From NCBI GenBank assembly GCA_018873245.2, contig JAEMBT020000005.1, positions 8,232,001-8,296,000 on the forward strand: a stretch of 64,000 nucleotides of DNA, written 5' to 3'. A program made the translations under genes and the position numbers. Below are positions 34,811 through 46,699 of this stretch, in pieces (within the stretch, counting starts at the first letter, position 1; every line of letters begins with the position of its first letter). Under the pieces are notes generated by a model that had not been told where the DNA came from, searched no databases, and was given only the letters and a program-made list of their open reading frames with translations. The stretch comes from Archegozetes longisetosus (Eukaryota > Arthropoda > Arachnida > Sarcoptiformes > Trhypochthoniidae).

Positions 34811-36829
34811 CTAGACTTTTTTTATTTTTCTCGAATGTTTCCTCAATCTTTTCTTTTTCTTCTTTGGTTTATTTACATTATTCATGGAAGCGACCAATGA
34901 TGTGATTAGTGCTGAAGGAGAAGCAGGGGGAGAATTGGGTTTCTTTTGTGATTCATAATTAGAAACGCCACTCGTTAGTCCAAGATCTCTTTCTACAAGT
35001 GGCGCCAATTTTCCTCTTTCAGCCAACATTGCAAGAAATGTAGTGATAAAATTATCGTAATTATGAGTTCTTCGCGAGTCATCGATTCGATATTTTCTTC
35101 TTTTCTCTAACTCTTCTTTCAAGTTATTTTCAGTCAAAGTGATATCTCCCTCAAGATTTTTGAGAAGTGCGACTAAGTCTTTAGCTGTAAATGCTTTCGA
35201 TGGAGTATTTGACGCTGAATTGGATGATGTAGGGGAAGAAGTTATGGAAGTGATTGTAGGTGATGGAGTTGACATCTGTTCGCTAGTACTAGAGGTTTCA
35301 TTCTTTTTCCGATGAAACAGTTTGCAAACTATCATTTGATTGATTCTGTCGTCTGTGTTATCACTACTTGTATTATTGGGCGAATTAAATGCAGACCCGA
35401 TCTCAGATGAGGTGTCAGTACTGGAAGAAGAACTCGGAGTTGGAGATATACTAGTTTGTATTGATAGAGGAAGATGAAGATCATTGCGAACGTTGTCTTC
35501 AATAGATATGGTCAATGGCTCTCGTACTTCACAACTTTCTATATTGTCGTTATTGCCATCAGTTGTTGTCTCCAACAGTTCTTCTTGAGGTTTAACAGTA
35601 ATGGCCGGATATTTGGAATAATTGTGATAATCGAGTGGAGTTGGCAGTCGTGTCGGTCTTGTTATCTCTTGTAGTGCTTCCAAAACGATGTGTCGATTTG
35701 TTTTCAATATATTTAATCTATTTAGGTAGCTCACTCTTTTGTCAGGCACGACAGCCATTAAATTATACCTGATATCATGTGTCTGCCCTTCTGATGACTG
35801 TGTTTCGCGCTCCAATCGTTGTCGAATAACTTTACGAAACTTTTCAGTCCAATACTCGTCTTCGATGGCCCCGTGATCTATAGGCAATCGCTTCAGTCCA
35901 TCCAATTCTATGAGTCTGCCATTGATCGGCACATAAGACACAAAATGAAACGCATCTAGTCCGGATGAGCGTTGAGTCGAAGAAAGATTTGCAGGTCTGG
36001 ATGCTGTACTAAATTTGTTCTCGATAGAGGTATCTTGATATGGAGTCGCGTGTGAATTATGAGCTCGAGCTAACTCTGGAGTGTTGCCGATCGCGTAGCC
36101 TTTGTTTTCAGGACTCATATATCGGGTATCCAACTAGATAGATTAATTCATTTATAATTCATTTGAATCAAAGTTGTATTAACACAAATATAAATAAAAT
36201 AAATATATAACTCTAATTGTAATAATTGAGAAAAATAAAAGTATATAAAACTTTGGTTTTCATGCAAATCACTAGAACTTTGACAATTTCAATATTTCGT
36301 CAAAATATCTATTCCTTCACATGAACAAAACTCGAAGTACTTTAGAATTAATTGTGACTTCAAATGTAAAAAATTGATTGAAAATGTAAGACACAAACAC
36401 AAGACAAAGAGTCTAAGTTTAACAAAACATCTAAACCTGTAATCTCTGCAAAACAGATCCCAATTGAATGTGAGGACAATTCAAGAGAACCGATAGCAAG
36501 GCGTGGGTGGCACAAGAATTGGGAACCACTTGTTGAGCAAAAAAGATTTCGTTAACAATGGATTCGTTTTCAATGAAATCTCCAGATTGCGAACCGGTTC
36601 CCGAGCCATTCTGGTCAGACCTCATTCTCCAACGACCTCTTCTTTCTTCAACCCATTTGAATAAGAAAATGAATCCGAAGACAGTTCCCTCGATTGGTTT
36701 AGCTAAATCATATATCTCTTCCACTTGAATGCCTTTGCAGCCGAAGTCTTCTAATAATAATGTAAATAAACCCGGATCTGATTCCAATTCTAGCCATCCT
36801 TCAGACAATCGGTACAAATCGACCGGCAT
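34811..36829 (-). CDS. BAP1: BAP1/calypso ubiquitin C-terminal hydrolase
   Basis: This is the catalytic subunit of the Polycomb deubiquitinase that removes ubiquitin from histone H2A together with ASX/ASXL. Exons are 36829..36437 and 36133..34811 (phase 0), giving 571 residues. The UCH domain starts [20 protein letters not shown]. The catalytic Cys106 is in [17 protein letters not shown], His194 in [10 protein letters not shown] and Asp209 in RLIELDGLK. The middle is Ser/Thr-rich and keeps [15 protein letters not shown], shared with vertebrate BAP1. The C-terminal ULD-type region ([13 protein letters not shown], then [20 protein letters not shown]) binds ASX. The end is Lys/Arg-rich ([18 protein letters not shown]), like the nuclear signal and nucleosome-binding tail. 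It is shorter than human BAP1 (729) through the linker. Confidence 0.94.
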
Positions 36830-37977
36830 CTCGATTACACTTTAATTTAATTTAAACTTTGTTCTCGATTATAAACTTAATGATAAAATGCTGACATTTT
36901 TGTAAAAAAATATTGGATTTAAACTGAATGTCAACAGTACTACCATATGAGAGCGCCATAAACGACTCGCTTTAGGGGACAATTAATAAGTGAGAAAATT
37001 CTCAAGTTTTAGAAACACTTTCACAAAATCTTCGTAAATTTTTCAAAAACTTTAGATTAAGTTCTCAACTTTTAAAGGATCATTCATTTTATACAGAACT
37101 TGCATTTCGAACTAAATTAACGTAATTTTCAAGTGGATTGTTAAATAATTTGTGAATAGATTGAATGCTTTTACTTAATTGAAGATAAATAGAGAAACTA
37201 ATTTCCATTAAATATACGATAAAACAATTATTAATGTTAATAAAGTTAGTTATTAGTCCAATAATATATGTTTGGACAGTACTAGTGCCTTACATATAAA
37301 GGGATTCAGTATATCGAAGCATTAGTGAATTTGAGATTAAATTTACTTAAATTATAATTTGTGATTGAAACTATGAGTTGTCTTACTTGTAATTTACTGA
37401 GCCTTTCTTACAGTCCGCCGCATATAAAAATACAATATAGTCTTTAAACGGAAAACTTTATAGTTGTAAATTATAGTCATGACTATTGCACGTGTTTTTG
37501 TTTATTATGCGCTCTACTCTCATTAAAGAAGTTTTGTACTTTTAATCGAAGGAAACCAGCAATCAGAAAGCTTTAAATAACCAATAATGCTGTGTACAAG
37601 AAAGGCTATGTATATTAAAAAACTTTTTTCTTATAAGTGACTATTGGTCTAAGTATTCAAAACAAAATGAATGAATTGCAAATGAAGTCAAATGCTTTAA
37701 CTACAACGAAGTCATGCAAATAACCAAGATTTAATTCCAATTTTATGCATTATTGTACAACAAACAACTCCATATTTGGAAAAGAAAGTTTCTCATTCTA
37801 TATTTAATTAGTAATCATATTTTATAAAGGTAAATTTAATAAAAAGTTTATTTCTTTTATAAAATCTAATAGATTTTAATCTATCTTAAAGGTTGATCTT
37901 GATCTTAATTAATCTGTTAATAGATACAATAAAGGTCTCTAAACAAATACTTAATAATTGACACATTGTTTCTCTTG

Positions 37978-38926
37978 TTAATTAGTTTTGTTAGTCGAAG
38001 CAGCAGTTCCCGGGGCGTAAAGTGATCCGCCATCCAATACCAAGTTAATTCCAGTCACAAATGATGACTCATCTGATGCTAGGTATAAGATAGCATTTGC
38101 AATGTCTTCTGATTCTCCAACTCGGCCCAATGGATAGTTTTTCGCGTGTTCTTCCATTCTTTTGTTTATATGTTCTTTCGCGAAACCCATCGCTTCACCA
38201 AAATTTGTTTTAACAGCCGCTGGACTGCATTCAATTGAAATGAGTACAAAAATCTAAAAACTCAATTACTTATGACATGACTTACTTGACAACATTAACA
38301 CGAATTCCTTTTGGTCCCAATTCAAGGGCTAAACATTTAGTAAACATGTCTAATGCACTTTTCGACATACAATAGATACCAAATGCCGGCATCTGTTAAT
38401 AAGATGTATGAAAAATACAGAAGTTATTTGACTGATTTGAGAAATATTTATGTAAATAACTTACTGGTTTGAGACCAGCGACACTCGAAACATTGATGAT
38501 GACTCCTTTAGTCTTTTCTAAATGTTCGACTGCTAAATGTGTTAAATAGACGACTGAACGTAAGTTCAGTTTCATTACACGGTCGTACGTATCGATAATT
38601 AATGGATCCTTGATTGAACTGATAGCACCTGCACCTGCATTGTTGACCAGTATATCAAGTCTACCAAATTTACTGATTGTTGAATCAATCAATCGTTTAC
38701 AATCTTCAGTTTTTGTAACGTCTGCCACGACCTCCAGTGCTTGTAATCCTTTTGGTGATACTTTATTACATTGTTGAGCTACTTCTGACACATTTTGAGC
38801 ATTACGTCCAGTGACCACAACTTGTGCACCACATTTTGTAAATGATATGGCAGTTTCTGCTCCGATACCAGAACTGGAACCAGTGATTAATGCAACTTTT
38901 CCTGTAAAATCTCTAGAGTTTGACAT
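37978..38926 (-). CDS. Short-chain dehydrogenase/reductase, copy A
   Basis: An NAD(P)-dependent classical SDR of 271 residues. Exons in transcript order are 38926..38465, 38392..38286 and 38224..37978, phase-consistent. The cofactor motif TGSSSGIG is at 15-22, NNAG follows in [10 protein letters not shown], and catalytic Ser148 (NVSSVAG), Tyr161 and Lys165 (YCMSK) are all present. LVLDGG near the C-terminus is typical of FabG-like SDRs. Just before the Tyr this copy reads MPAFG, and its substrate loop reads [20 protein letters not shown]. The enzyme is probably cytosolic (no signal peptide, no SKL end). The substrate is unknown; bacterial 3-oxoacyl reductases and animal carbonyl reductases share the fold. 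Confidence 0.93.
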
Positions 38927-39100
38927 TGTTTTTACGATTTAAATTATAATTTTTGTGAGAAACTCAATATATTGTTGAGTACAGAGGTGTGATTAGTTTC
39001 GTACTGCACCTATGAAGGTCTAAACTATTTAGATATTGTATGATGAAGGTCGAAGAGTGATAGCGACGTAAGTCTAACAAGAGTTTTCAAAGCGTAGGGA
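38927..39100 (-). promoter_or_regulatory. Conserved upstream block of SDR copy A
   Basis: About 170 bp directly upstream of the start codon are almost identical in all four copies (38927-39100, 43553-43720, 47716-47861 and 52641-52798). The shared text includes AATATATTGTTGAGTACAGA (plus strand), which reads as a TATA-like element on the minus strand, and GTATGATGAAGG. It is likely the common promoter and 5' UTR. Confidence 0.5.
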
Positions 39101-39704
39101 ATATAAGAGAGTACACTCTATAGTAATTTTGAGTACCTAAAAAACAATAACATCTGATCGTCAGAATGAGACAATTCTACATTTCACTGTTAAGTAGAAG
39201 TTTTATTCAACTTATTTATGTTAGTCAGGATGATGGTCAATCGGGTAAATATGTTAAGCAATTAAGTTTGTTACGATCCTCATTCCGACACAAATATTTT
39301 TGCTCTATGTTTCAAGAAAATTTATTTTGCAGGTATTCTGAAAATTTTTATTTTTTTAAAACGTGTGCATCTGTACTGTGTTTCTTCAGGTATCGAAAAG
39401 ATGGTGCTTTTAAAATGCACGTTTTTATACCCATCCTCTCTGCACAAGTGTTCTCTCTTATAATCTATACTCTTTGCTACTTTAAATCTTCATAAACATT
39501 TAAAAACTTTTGATCAAGTTCTCAACTTTTAAAGTATCATTCATTTTATACAAGGCTAAGGACTATTGAGTTATGTAAACATCATATTTAAGTGGATTGT
39601 TAAACAATTTGAGAATATTTTAAATACTTTTACTTAATTGAAGATAAAATGAGAAACTAATTCCTATTAACTATACTATTAAACAGTTATTAATGTTACA
39701 TTTA

Positions 39705-40530
39705 TCTTATATATCGTCGCTCTGGAATTATACAGTCCTATCCTCAATTTTTGGCGAAAATCAGTTATTGGCATATCATTATTGAACAACTGGTTCTCTA
39801 ACTAATGAATTAAAAATTTTCAAGAAATCTCATTCTCTTAGCTTTAAATCACGAAAAAACCAAGAATTTTGACGATTTTTCGCTATTTCTTGAATAATAC
39901 GATATTGAACATAGTTAAAATTACCATATTTCAACTCGAATTTTAAAAACCTTTAAAACAAAAAAAGTTTGTCAAAATCAGAGCAAGTTTTGATATTTTC
40001 GAAAAATCAACCTAGCTCATTTGAATTAGTATATTTAAGGTCTATATCTCATAAGAAGTTTGAATATATGCACAAAAGTTTAAAATGTCTTTCTCTTTGC
40101 TTTTCACTTTCACCAAACTTTTAATCAAGTCACTATTTAGAAAATAAAATTCATGAAAATATAGAATTTATTTAAAATTTAATCTCATTTTAAAGTTTCT
40201 ATGTTCCATTAATTGAAAAGTTTTATTATATCTATGATTTTTCATGATAGTAAAGTATAATTCCCCAATTTTATTAGAGAATTTGGAGAAATTTCAAAAA
40301 ATAGCTCCGAATATTTGAATAATGCTCCAGTTTTGGGTCAAACGAATATAAATTGAATGAGATGAATTTCAAGCCTAGATGTCCACCTATCATAAAGTAT
40401 ATTTATTTCATATCGATATCTCACGGTTTGTCTCATCCATGATCTCAAACTTCAATTGCGTTATTCTCAAAAGTTTTTTCTCATTTTCTTGAGATAGGGT
40501 TATATAATTTCAGAACGACGATATGTACAT
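39705..40530. mobile_element. Fold-back element in the A-B spacer
   Basis: The left end ATATCGTCGCTCTGGAATTATA (two bases longer than quoted elsewhere) near 39710 is mirrored by the reverse complement of GATAGGGTTATATAATTTC with AGAACGACGATAT near 40493-40525. The inverted arms and the absence of this stretch from the equivalent positions of units A and D (TTAATGTTAATAAAGTTAG) mark an insertion of about 0.8 kb. No open frame of note. Ends are approximate and no target duplication was identified. Confidence 0.5.
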
Positions 40531-40637
40531 GTCCCAAAATTGACGCTTCATTTAAATTTTTAAATAAATTTAAAATAGAAATAGGTATCAATCAACTTTT
40601 AAAGTATGATAAGCAGTAGATAATGCAGATTAATCAA

Positions 40638-41190
40638 TTAAATTTTCAAAGTGTTCCCTTCAGTGGCTGCTAATTGTCGAAGCCTCTTGAAAATTGTCGA
40701 AAACTTTTTTGCGCAAATTTTGCTTCTAGTCTCCTCAACATCTTTCTTTATGACTGATGTCAGCTTATTAATAGTGTCTGGAGCAGTACTGAATACTCTG
40801 TTCCTGAGACATTCCGAGAGAGAGAGAGAGAGAGAGTAATAAAGTAGTGTGGTGTCTGTAGATAATGTGGCCGTTCGATATAACTTTCCGTGTGAGGATC
40901 GATGTCCAAACCTGTAAATTATAATGTTCCAAGCTCAACGATATTTTGCAATCATGTAGGTGCTTCAGATGAACTGGCGGTCATTTACACTATGTAGACT
41001 TTGAGGAGCTGTGACATTAAAATAAAAATTTTGAATAAAATAGTTTTTGTTTAGATTTAAAAAACTGATAGAGTCAACTTTGGGATGCATCGTATATGCG
41101 ATAAGTTATTAATGACTTTTGCTTTAAGTTCCAAATCAAAACTTTCTTCCACTTTGGAGAATACATTATTAGAAACTAGCGATTGAGATT
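40638..41190 (-). pseudogene. Unidentified intron-bearing gene fragment, copy 1
   Basis: The minus strand holds three exon-like stretches. About 41190-41060 is open (FSKVEESFDLELKAKVINNL, then SHIRCIPKLTLS). A short piece follows after an acceptor TCACAG near 41008 (LLKVYIV). The main piece 40911-40638, after acceptor TTTACAG, is open for 90 codons (FGHRSSHGKLYRTATLST, then a CT-repeat-coded SLSLSLS stretch, NRVFSTAPDTINKL, EETRSKICAKKF) to a stop. Small introns of about 57 and 77 bp fit GT-AG rules and phase. No start or promoter was found, so it is a fragment or pseudogene of a gene I cannot name. The second copy at 44798-45300 keeps the frame of the main piece, so it was once coding. Confidence 0.45.
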
Positions 41191-41880
41191 TCGACCATTT
41201 TAGGGTTCACTTCTAATAGAATTACCAAATACTAACTTAATGCCTCTCAATACAAGTGTCACAACTTCTGCAAACTTTTTCCAGTACTCAATTCACTGAT
41301 TTTAGACTTAATCTTCAAATTTACACCAATGGGTACTCTAACTAATAATTGAATTAAGAAAATGCACTTAACTCTACTATTTACGTCTTCTGTCGATTAC
41401 TTTTGAAATATAGTAATGCTTCAATATAGTGAATCGCTGTGAACTGGCAATTCAATTTTATTTTAATGAGATTTAGCCATAAAAATGTAGCTATTAGTCA
41501 AATAATGTGTTTGGACATGCCTAATGCCTTACCTATAAAGGATTCAGTATATCGATGCATTAGTGAATTTACGATTGAAATTACTGAAATTAAAATTTCT
41601 GATTAAACTGTCAGTTGTCTTACCCCCGATTTGCTAAGCCTTTCTTATAGTCCGCCACATATAAAAATACAATATAGACAAATACAAAATACAATATGAC
41701 TATTATATGTGTTTTTTTGTTTGTTATGCGCTTTACTCCCATTAAAGAAGTTTACTAAGTTTTGTACTTTAAATCTAAGGAAAACTAGCAACCAGTAAGC
41801 CTCAAATAGCCAATAATGTGGTGTACAAGAATGGCTATGCATATTAAAGTACTTCTTTCGTATAAGCGACTATTGGTTTA

Positions 41881-42281
41881 GCAGTGGAGTATTGAAGCCG
41901 ATAGGCGAAAATACCAGTTGAAATCGGTTGAAACTTCAGGACCAATGTATTTTAAATACAAAAATCGATAAATTAGCGGCCACTTGGACTATGATCATGG
42001 TTAACTTAACGATTAGTTATTTGATTAACTATTAAGCAATCCAAACTTTCTTAAAAGTTTAGAGCAAGGCGATCATGCACTCTATTAAAATAGAATTCTG
42101 TACGGATTCGCAAACTTTTATTACAATTTTTATGAACTTATTAAGCTTAAATTAGATAAAAAACAATGAGTTCTCCAACGTTTTCAACGTTACAACTTTG
42201 TAATAAAAGTTTGCGAATAGATTCTAGTGTTTCGAGCTATTTTAACCGGTATTTCCACAATTTGGCTTCAAGACTCTATTG
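41881..42281. mobile_element. TIR element with TA target duplication
   Basis: A 401-bp insertion in the 3' flank of SDR copy B. The left end is GCAGTGGAGTATTGAAGCC; the right end is the reverse complement of CAATAGAGTCTTGAAGCC. The empty site in unit D reads TTGGTTTAAGTATTC; here TTGGTTTA and TAAGTATTC flank the insert, giving a TA duplication as in Tc1/mariner-type elements. Non-coding, so non-autonomous. Confidence 0.6.
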
Positions 42282-42607
42282 TAAGTATTCAAAAACATAA
42301 TAAATGAATTGCAAAATCGTCAAATGTTTTAACTACTACTGAATCATGCAAACACTCAACATTTAATTCCAATTTTATGCATTATTATGCAACAAACAAC
42401 TCCATATTTGGAAAAGAAAGTTTCTCATTCTATATTTAATTAGTAATCATATTTTATAAAGGTAAATTTAATAAAAAGTTTATTTCTTTTATAAAATCTA
42501 ATAGATTTTAATCTATCTTAAAGGTTGATCTTGATCTTAATTAATCTGTTAATAGATACAATAAAGGTCTCTAAACAAATACTTAATAGTTTACATAGTG
42601 GTTCTTT

Positions 42608-43552
42608 TTAATTAGTTTTGTTAGTCAAAACAGCAGTTCCCGGGGCGTAAAGTGATCCGCCATCTAATACCAAGTTAATTCCAGTCACAAATGATGACTC
42701 ATCTGATGCTAGGTATAAGATAGCATTCGCGATATCTTCTGATTCTCCAAATCTACCTAATGGATAGCTCTTCGCGCATTCTTCCATTATTCCGTCTGAG
42801 AATTCCTTGCTGAGACCCATTGCCCCAAGAAAATTTGTTTTGACAGCCCCTGGACTGCATTCAATTGAAAATCAGTCGAAAAAAATCTAAGAACTTAGTT
42901 ACTCGTGACATGACTTACTTGACAACATTAACACGAATTCCTTTTGGTCCCAATTCAAGGGCTAAGCACTTAGTAAACATATCTAATGCACTTTTCGACA
43001 TACAATAGATACCAAATGCCGGTATCTGTTAATAAGATGTATGAAAATGAAGAAGTTATTTGACTGATTTTTATTACGTGAATAACTTACTGGTTTGAGA
43101 CCAGCAAGACTCGAAACATTGATGATGACTCCTTTGGTCTTTTCCAAATGTTCGACTGCTAAATGTGTTAAATAGACGACTGAACGTAAGTTCAGTTTCA
43201 TTACGCGGTCATATATATCGATAATCAATGGATCCTTGATTGAGCTGAAAGCACCTGCACCTGCATTGTTGACCAGTATATCAAGTCTACCAAATTTACT
43301 GATTGTTGAATCAATCAATCGTTTACAATCTTCAGTTTTTGTAACGTTTGCCACGACCTCCAGTGCTTGTAATCCTTTTGGTGATACTTTATTACATTGT
43401 TGAGCTACTTCTGATACATTTTGAGCATTACGTCCAGTGACCACAACTTGTGCACCACATTTTGAAAATGATATGGCAGTTGCTGCTCCGATACCAGAAC
43501 TGGAACCAGTGATTAATGCAACTTTTCCTGTAAAATCTCTAGAGTTTGACAT
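42608..43552 (-). CDS. Short-chain dehydrogenase/reductase, copy B
   Basis: 271 residues; exons 43552..43091, 43025..42919 and 42854..42608, the same structure and phases as the other copies. [12 protein letters not shown], Ser148 (NVSSLAG), Tyr161 and Lys165 are intact. This copy is the most divergent in the third exon: the substrate loop reads [20 protein letters not shown], and NPGAVKT replaces NPAAVKT. Before the Tyr it reads IPAFG. Exon 1 is almost identical to copy C (both have VVANVTK and GAFSSIKDP), unlike A and D. A different substrate range is possible (inference). Confidence 0.93.
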
Positions 43553-44091
43553 TGTTTTAATGATTTAAATTGTTATTTTTGTGAGAAACTAAATATATTG
43601 TTGAGTACAGAGGTGTGATTACTTTCGTACTGCACTTATGAAGGTCGAAACTATTTAGATATTGTATGATGAAGGCCGAAGAGTGATAACGACGTAAGTC
43701 TAACAAGAGTTGTCAAAGAGTAAAGAATATAAGAGAGGTCACTGAATTTTAATTTTAGGTATCTAAAAAACAGCGACATCTCACGTCAGAGTGAGACATT
43801 CTTCACTTCACTGTCGAGAAGTTTTGTTTTACTAATTTATGTTAGTTGGACGATGGTTAATTGGGTAAGTACGTAAACAATAAAGTTTGTTGTGATAGTC
43901 GGTTCGGACCCTCATTCTGACACAAATATTTTTTCCCTATATTTTAAAAAATTATTTTCCAAGTGCTCTGAAAGTGTTAATTTTTTGAGTGAGCATTTAG
44001 GCTGTATTCTTCCAGGCATCGAAAAGGTGATGCTTTTAAAATGCATGATTTTGATACACATCTTCTCCGCAGAAATGTTCTCTCTTATATT

Positions 44092-44735
44092 CAGGCTGAC
44101 CACCTCTCACGCAACTCGCTTGATTATCACGCATCAGGGGGTCTGACTCACGTCTCCCGCATCTATTACTTGCGTGAGGCGAGAGTCTCACGCATTTAGA
44201 AAATTTATTTAAATTTTAAAATGTATATTAAAAACCAATTTCAAAACGAATAATTTCGATTTTTATCATAGAATGAGATTAAAATATTTAAAATATTAAA
44301 CGATAAACTGTAAAGCAAAATATTTTATATCTCAAATAAGGAAAAGACAAATTCAAACAGAACTTATTATAAGTCAAATTAAAGAGTTTAGAGCGTATTA
44401 TCTCAGATCTGTATGAATTGTGTTCAAATGAAGAAATAACGGGATGCTGAGAGAAGTCCAATGAGTATTTATTTGGTCAGAGCAGAAATCTGCATAAAGT
44501 CTAGCATTGAGTTCGCTGATTACATTTCAAAGAATTTCAATTAAAAGCTGCAAAATCTAATAAAACTACATTTCAAATATAATTAATTATTCGCTAGTAA
44601 TTGATGCGATTCTCAGCGCTAAAAGCTTTTATGTAACTTAAGGGTAAAATTGATTTATCTCGGGAGTTTCATCGAAAAAATCCCTTCGTATCAAAATCTC
44701 ACGCCACTGACCCGAACCGAGGTGGTCAGCCTGAT
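44092..44735. mobile_element. TIR element in the B-C spacer
   Basis: A perfect 14-bp inverted repeat, AGGCTGACCACCTC at 44092-44105 and its reverse complement at 44722-44735, bounds 644 bp. Inside are CACGCA/TGCGTG-rich subterminal motifs. No target duplication is seen. The left flank matches unit A near 39460 while the right flank matches it near 40606, so about 1.15 kb present in the A-B spacer is missing here. Confidence 0.6.
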
Positions 44736-44797
44736 AATAAGCATTAGATAATGCAGATTAATCATTTAAATTTTCAAAGTGTTCTCTTCAGTGGCAG

Positions 44798-45300
44798 CTA
44801 ATTTTCGAAGCCTCTTGAAAATTTTCGAAAATTTCTTGTGCAAATTTTGCTTCTAGTCTCTTCAACTTCTCTCTTTATGACTAGTGTCAGCTTATCAATA
44901 GTGTCTGGAGCAGTACTGAGGACCCTGTTTATATGATATTCCGAAAGAAAGTAGTAAAGCTGTTTGATGTCTGTAGATAATGTGGCCGTTCGGTATAACT
45001 TTCCGTGTGGGGATCGATGTCCAAGCCTGTAAATTATAATGTTCCAAGCTCAACGATATTTTGCAATCATGTAGGTGCTTCAGATGAACTGGTGGTCATT
45101 TACACTCTGTAGGTTCTGAGGAGTTGTGACATTAAAATTATAATTTTGAATAAAATAGTTTTTGTTTAGATTTTAAAAACTGATAGAGTCAATTTTGGGA
45201 TGCATCGTATATGCAATAATTTATTAATGACTTTTTGCTTTAAGTTCCAAATTAAAATTTTCTTCCACTTTGGAGAATACATTATTGGAAACTAACGATT
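44798..45300 (-). pseudogene. Unidentified gene fragment, copy 2
   Basis: Counterpart of the fragment at 40638-41190. The main exon 45026-44798 is open for 75 codons in the same frame (LGHRSPHGKLYRTATLSTD, then LYYFLSEYHINRVLSTAPDT and EETRSKICTR) and then stops early. The upstream exon has a one-base change in its A run that shifts the frame, and the acceptor TCACAG of the small middle exon is TCACAA here. This copy is therefore broken. The gene family is unknown. Confidence 0.45.
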
Positions 45301-45727
45301 GAGATTTCGACCATTTTAGGGTTCACTTCTAATAGAAGTACCAAATACTAACTTAATGACTTTCTTTGCGAGTGTTACAACTTCTGCAAACTTTTTCAGT
45401 ACTCAATTCACTGATTTTAGACTTGATCTTCAAATATACACCAATGGATACTCTAACTAATAATTGAATTAAGAAGATGCACTTAACTCTACTATTTACA
45501 TCTTCTGTTGATTACTTTTAAAATATAGTAATGCTTCAATATAGTGAATCATATAGTGAATCTCTGAGGACCGGCAGTTTAATTTTATTTAAATGAGATT
45601 TCGCTATAAAAATGTAGTTATTAGTCCAATAATATGTGTTTGGACAGGACTAATGCCTTACCTATTAAGGGATTCACTATATCGAAGCATTAGTGTATTC
45701 ACGATTTAATTGACTTAAATTATAATT

Positions 45728-46153
45728 GAAGGCTTTCAAGAAAAAACCGGAAACGATTTGAAACTGTAATGCATTAGCGTTTAGAATACGTGATTTGCTA
45801 TACCGATAAACAATTGAAATGCTTTAATAATTAAATATTTTTAATTATAGAAAATGAAAATATAGAAAATGTTAAACAATATGTGAATAATATTAATATT
45901 TCACGAATGTCTTATATTTCGGAGAAAAAACTTAAAGATATGACATCTTTACTCAAATTTTGAAACAAAAAAATTGAGAATTTTATATTAATTATTTATC
46001 TGACTTTGAATAAAATCACAATAAATAATAATTTTCAGATTTTAACGTTTTGTTAAATTTATTTCAATTAATGCTTTTTATTCGAAGATATACATTAATG
46101 CATATGTTCTAAACTCACTCAAAATCATTTCCGATTTTTCCTTGAAAGCCTTC
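45728..46153. mobile_element. TIR MITE in the 3' flank of copy C
   Basis: A 426-bp insertion bounded by GAAGGCTTTCAAG and its near-perfect reverse complement (CTTGAAAGCCTTC at 46141-46153); imperfect similarity continues about 20 bp inward (ACCGGAAACGATTT against ATCGGAAATGATTT). The other units read straight through (AATTATAATTTGTGATTG). The flanks share AATT, so a short target duplication is possible but ambiguous. Non-coding. Confidence 0.6.
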
Positions 46154-46699
46154 AATTTCTGATTGAAACTAAAAGTTATCTTCTAATTTACTGAGCCTTT
46201 GTTACCGTTCGCCTTATATAAAAATACAATGAACACTTTATAATGGTAATTATAGTGTCAACTTTTTCATGTGTGTTTACTTTTGTTTGTTATGCGCTTT
46301 ACTTCTTTTATGGAATTTGACTTACACTTTTAATCCGAGGAAAGCTAAGAATCGGAAAGCTTCAAATACCCAATAATGCGGCATACAATAAGAAAAACTT
46401 CGTATATTAAAAACATTTTTTTCGCGTAAGCTATTGATTTAGATATTCAAAAACATAATGAATGAGTTGCGAATCCGTCAAATGTTTTATATACTGCGAA
46501 ATCATGCAAACACAAGATTTAATGCCAATTTTATGCATTATTGCGCAATATCCAATTCCATGTTTACGAATATAATTTTAGTTCTGCATTTAATTATTCA
46601 TCATATTATACTTCAATAATGATAAATTTAATAAAAAAATTTGTCTCTTCTATAATGTTTGGTAGATCTTAATCTATTATAGATTAGTCTCAACCTTAA

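Noticed and set aside
40651..40839. 62-codon plus-strand frame ending in a GA repeat
   Set aside because: It is the antisense of the gene fragment frame at 40638-40911, which is supported by a second copy.
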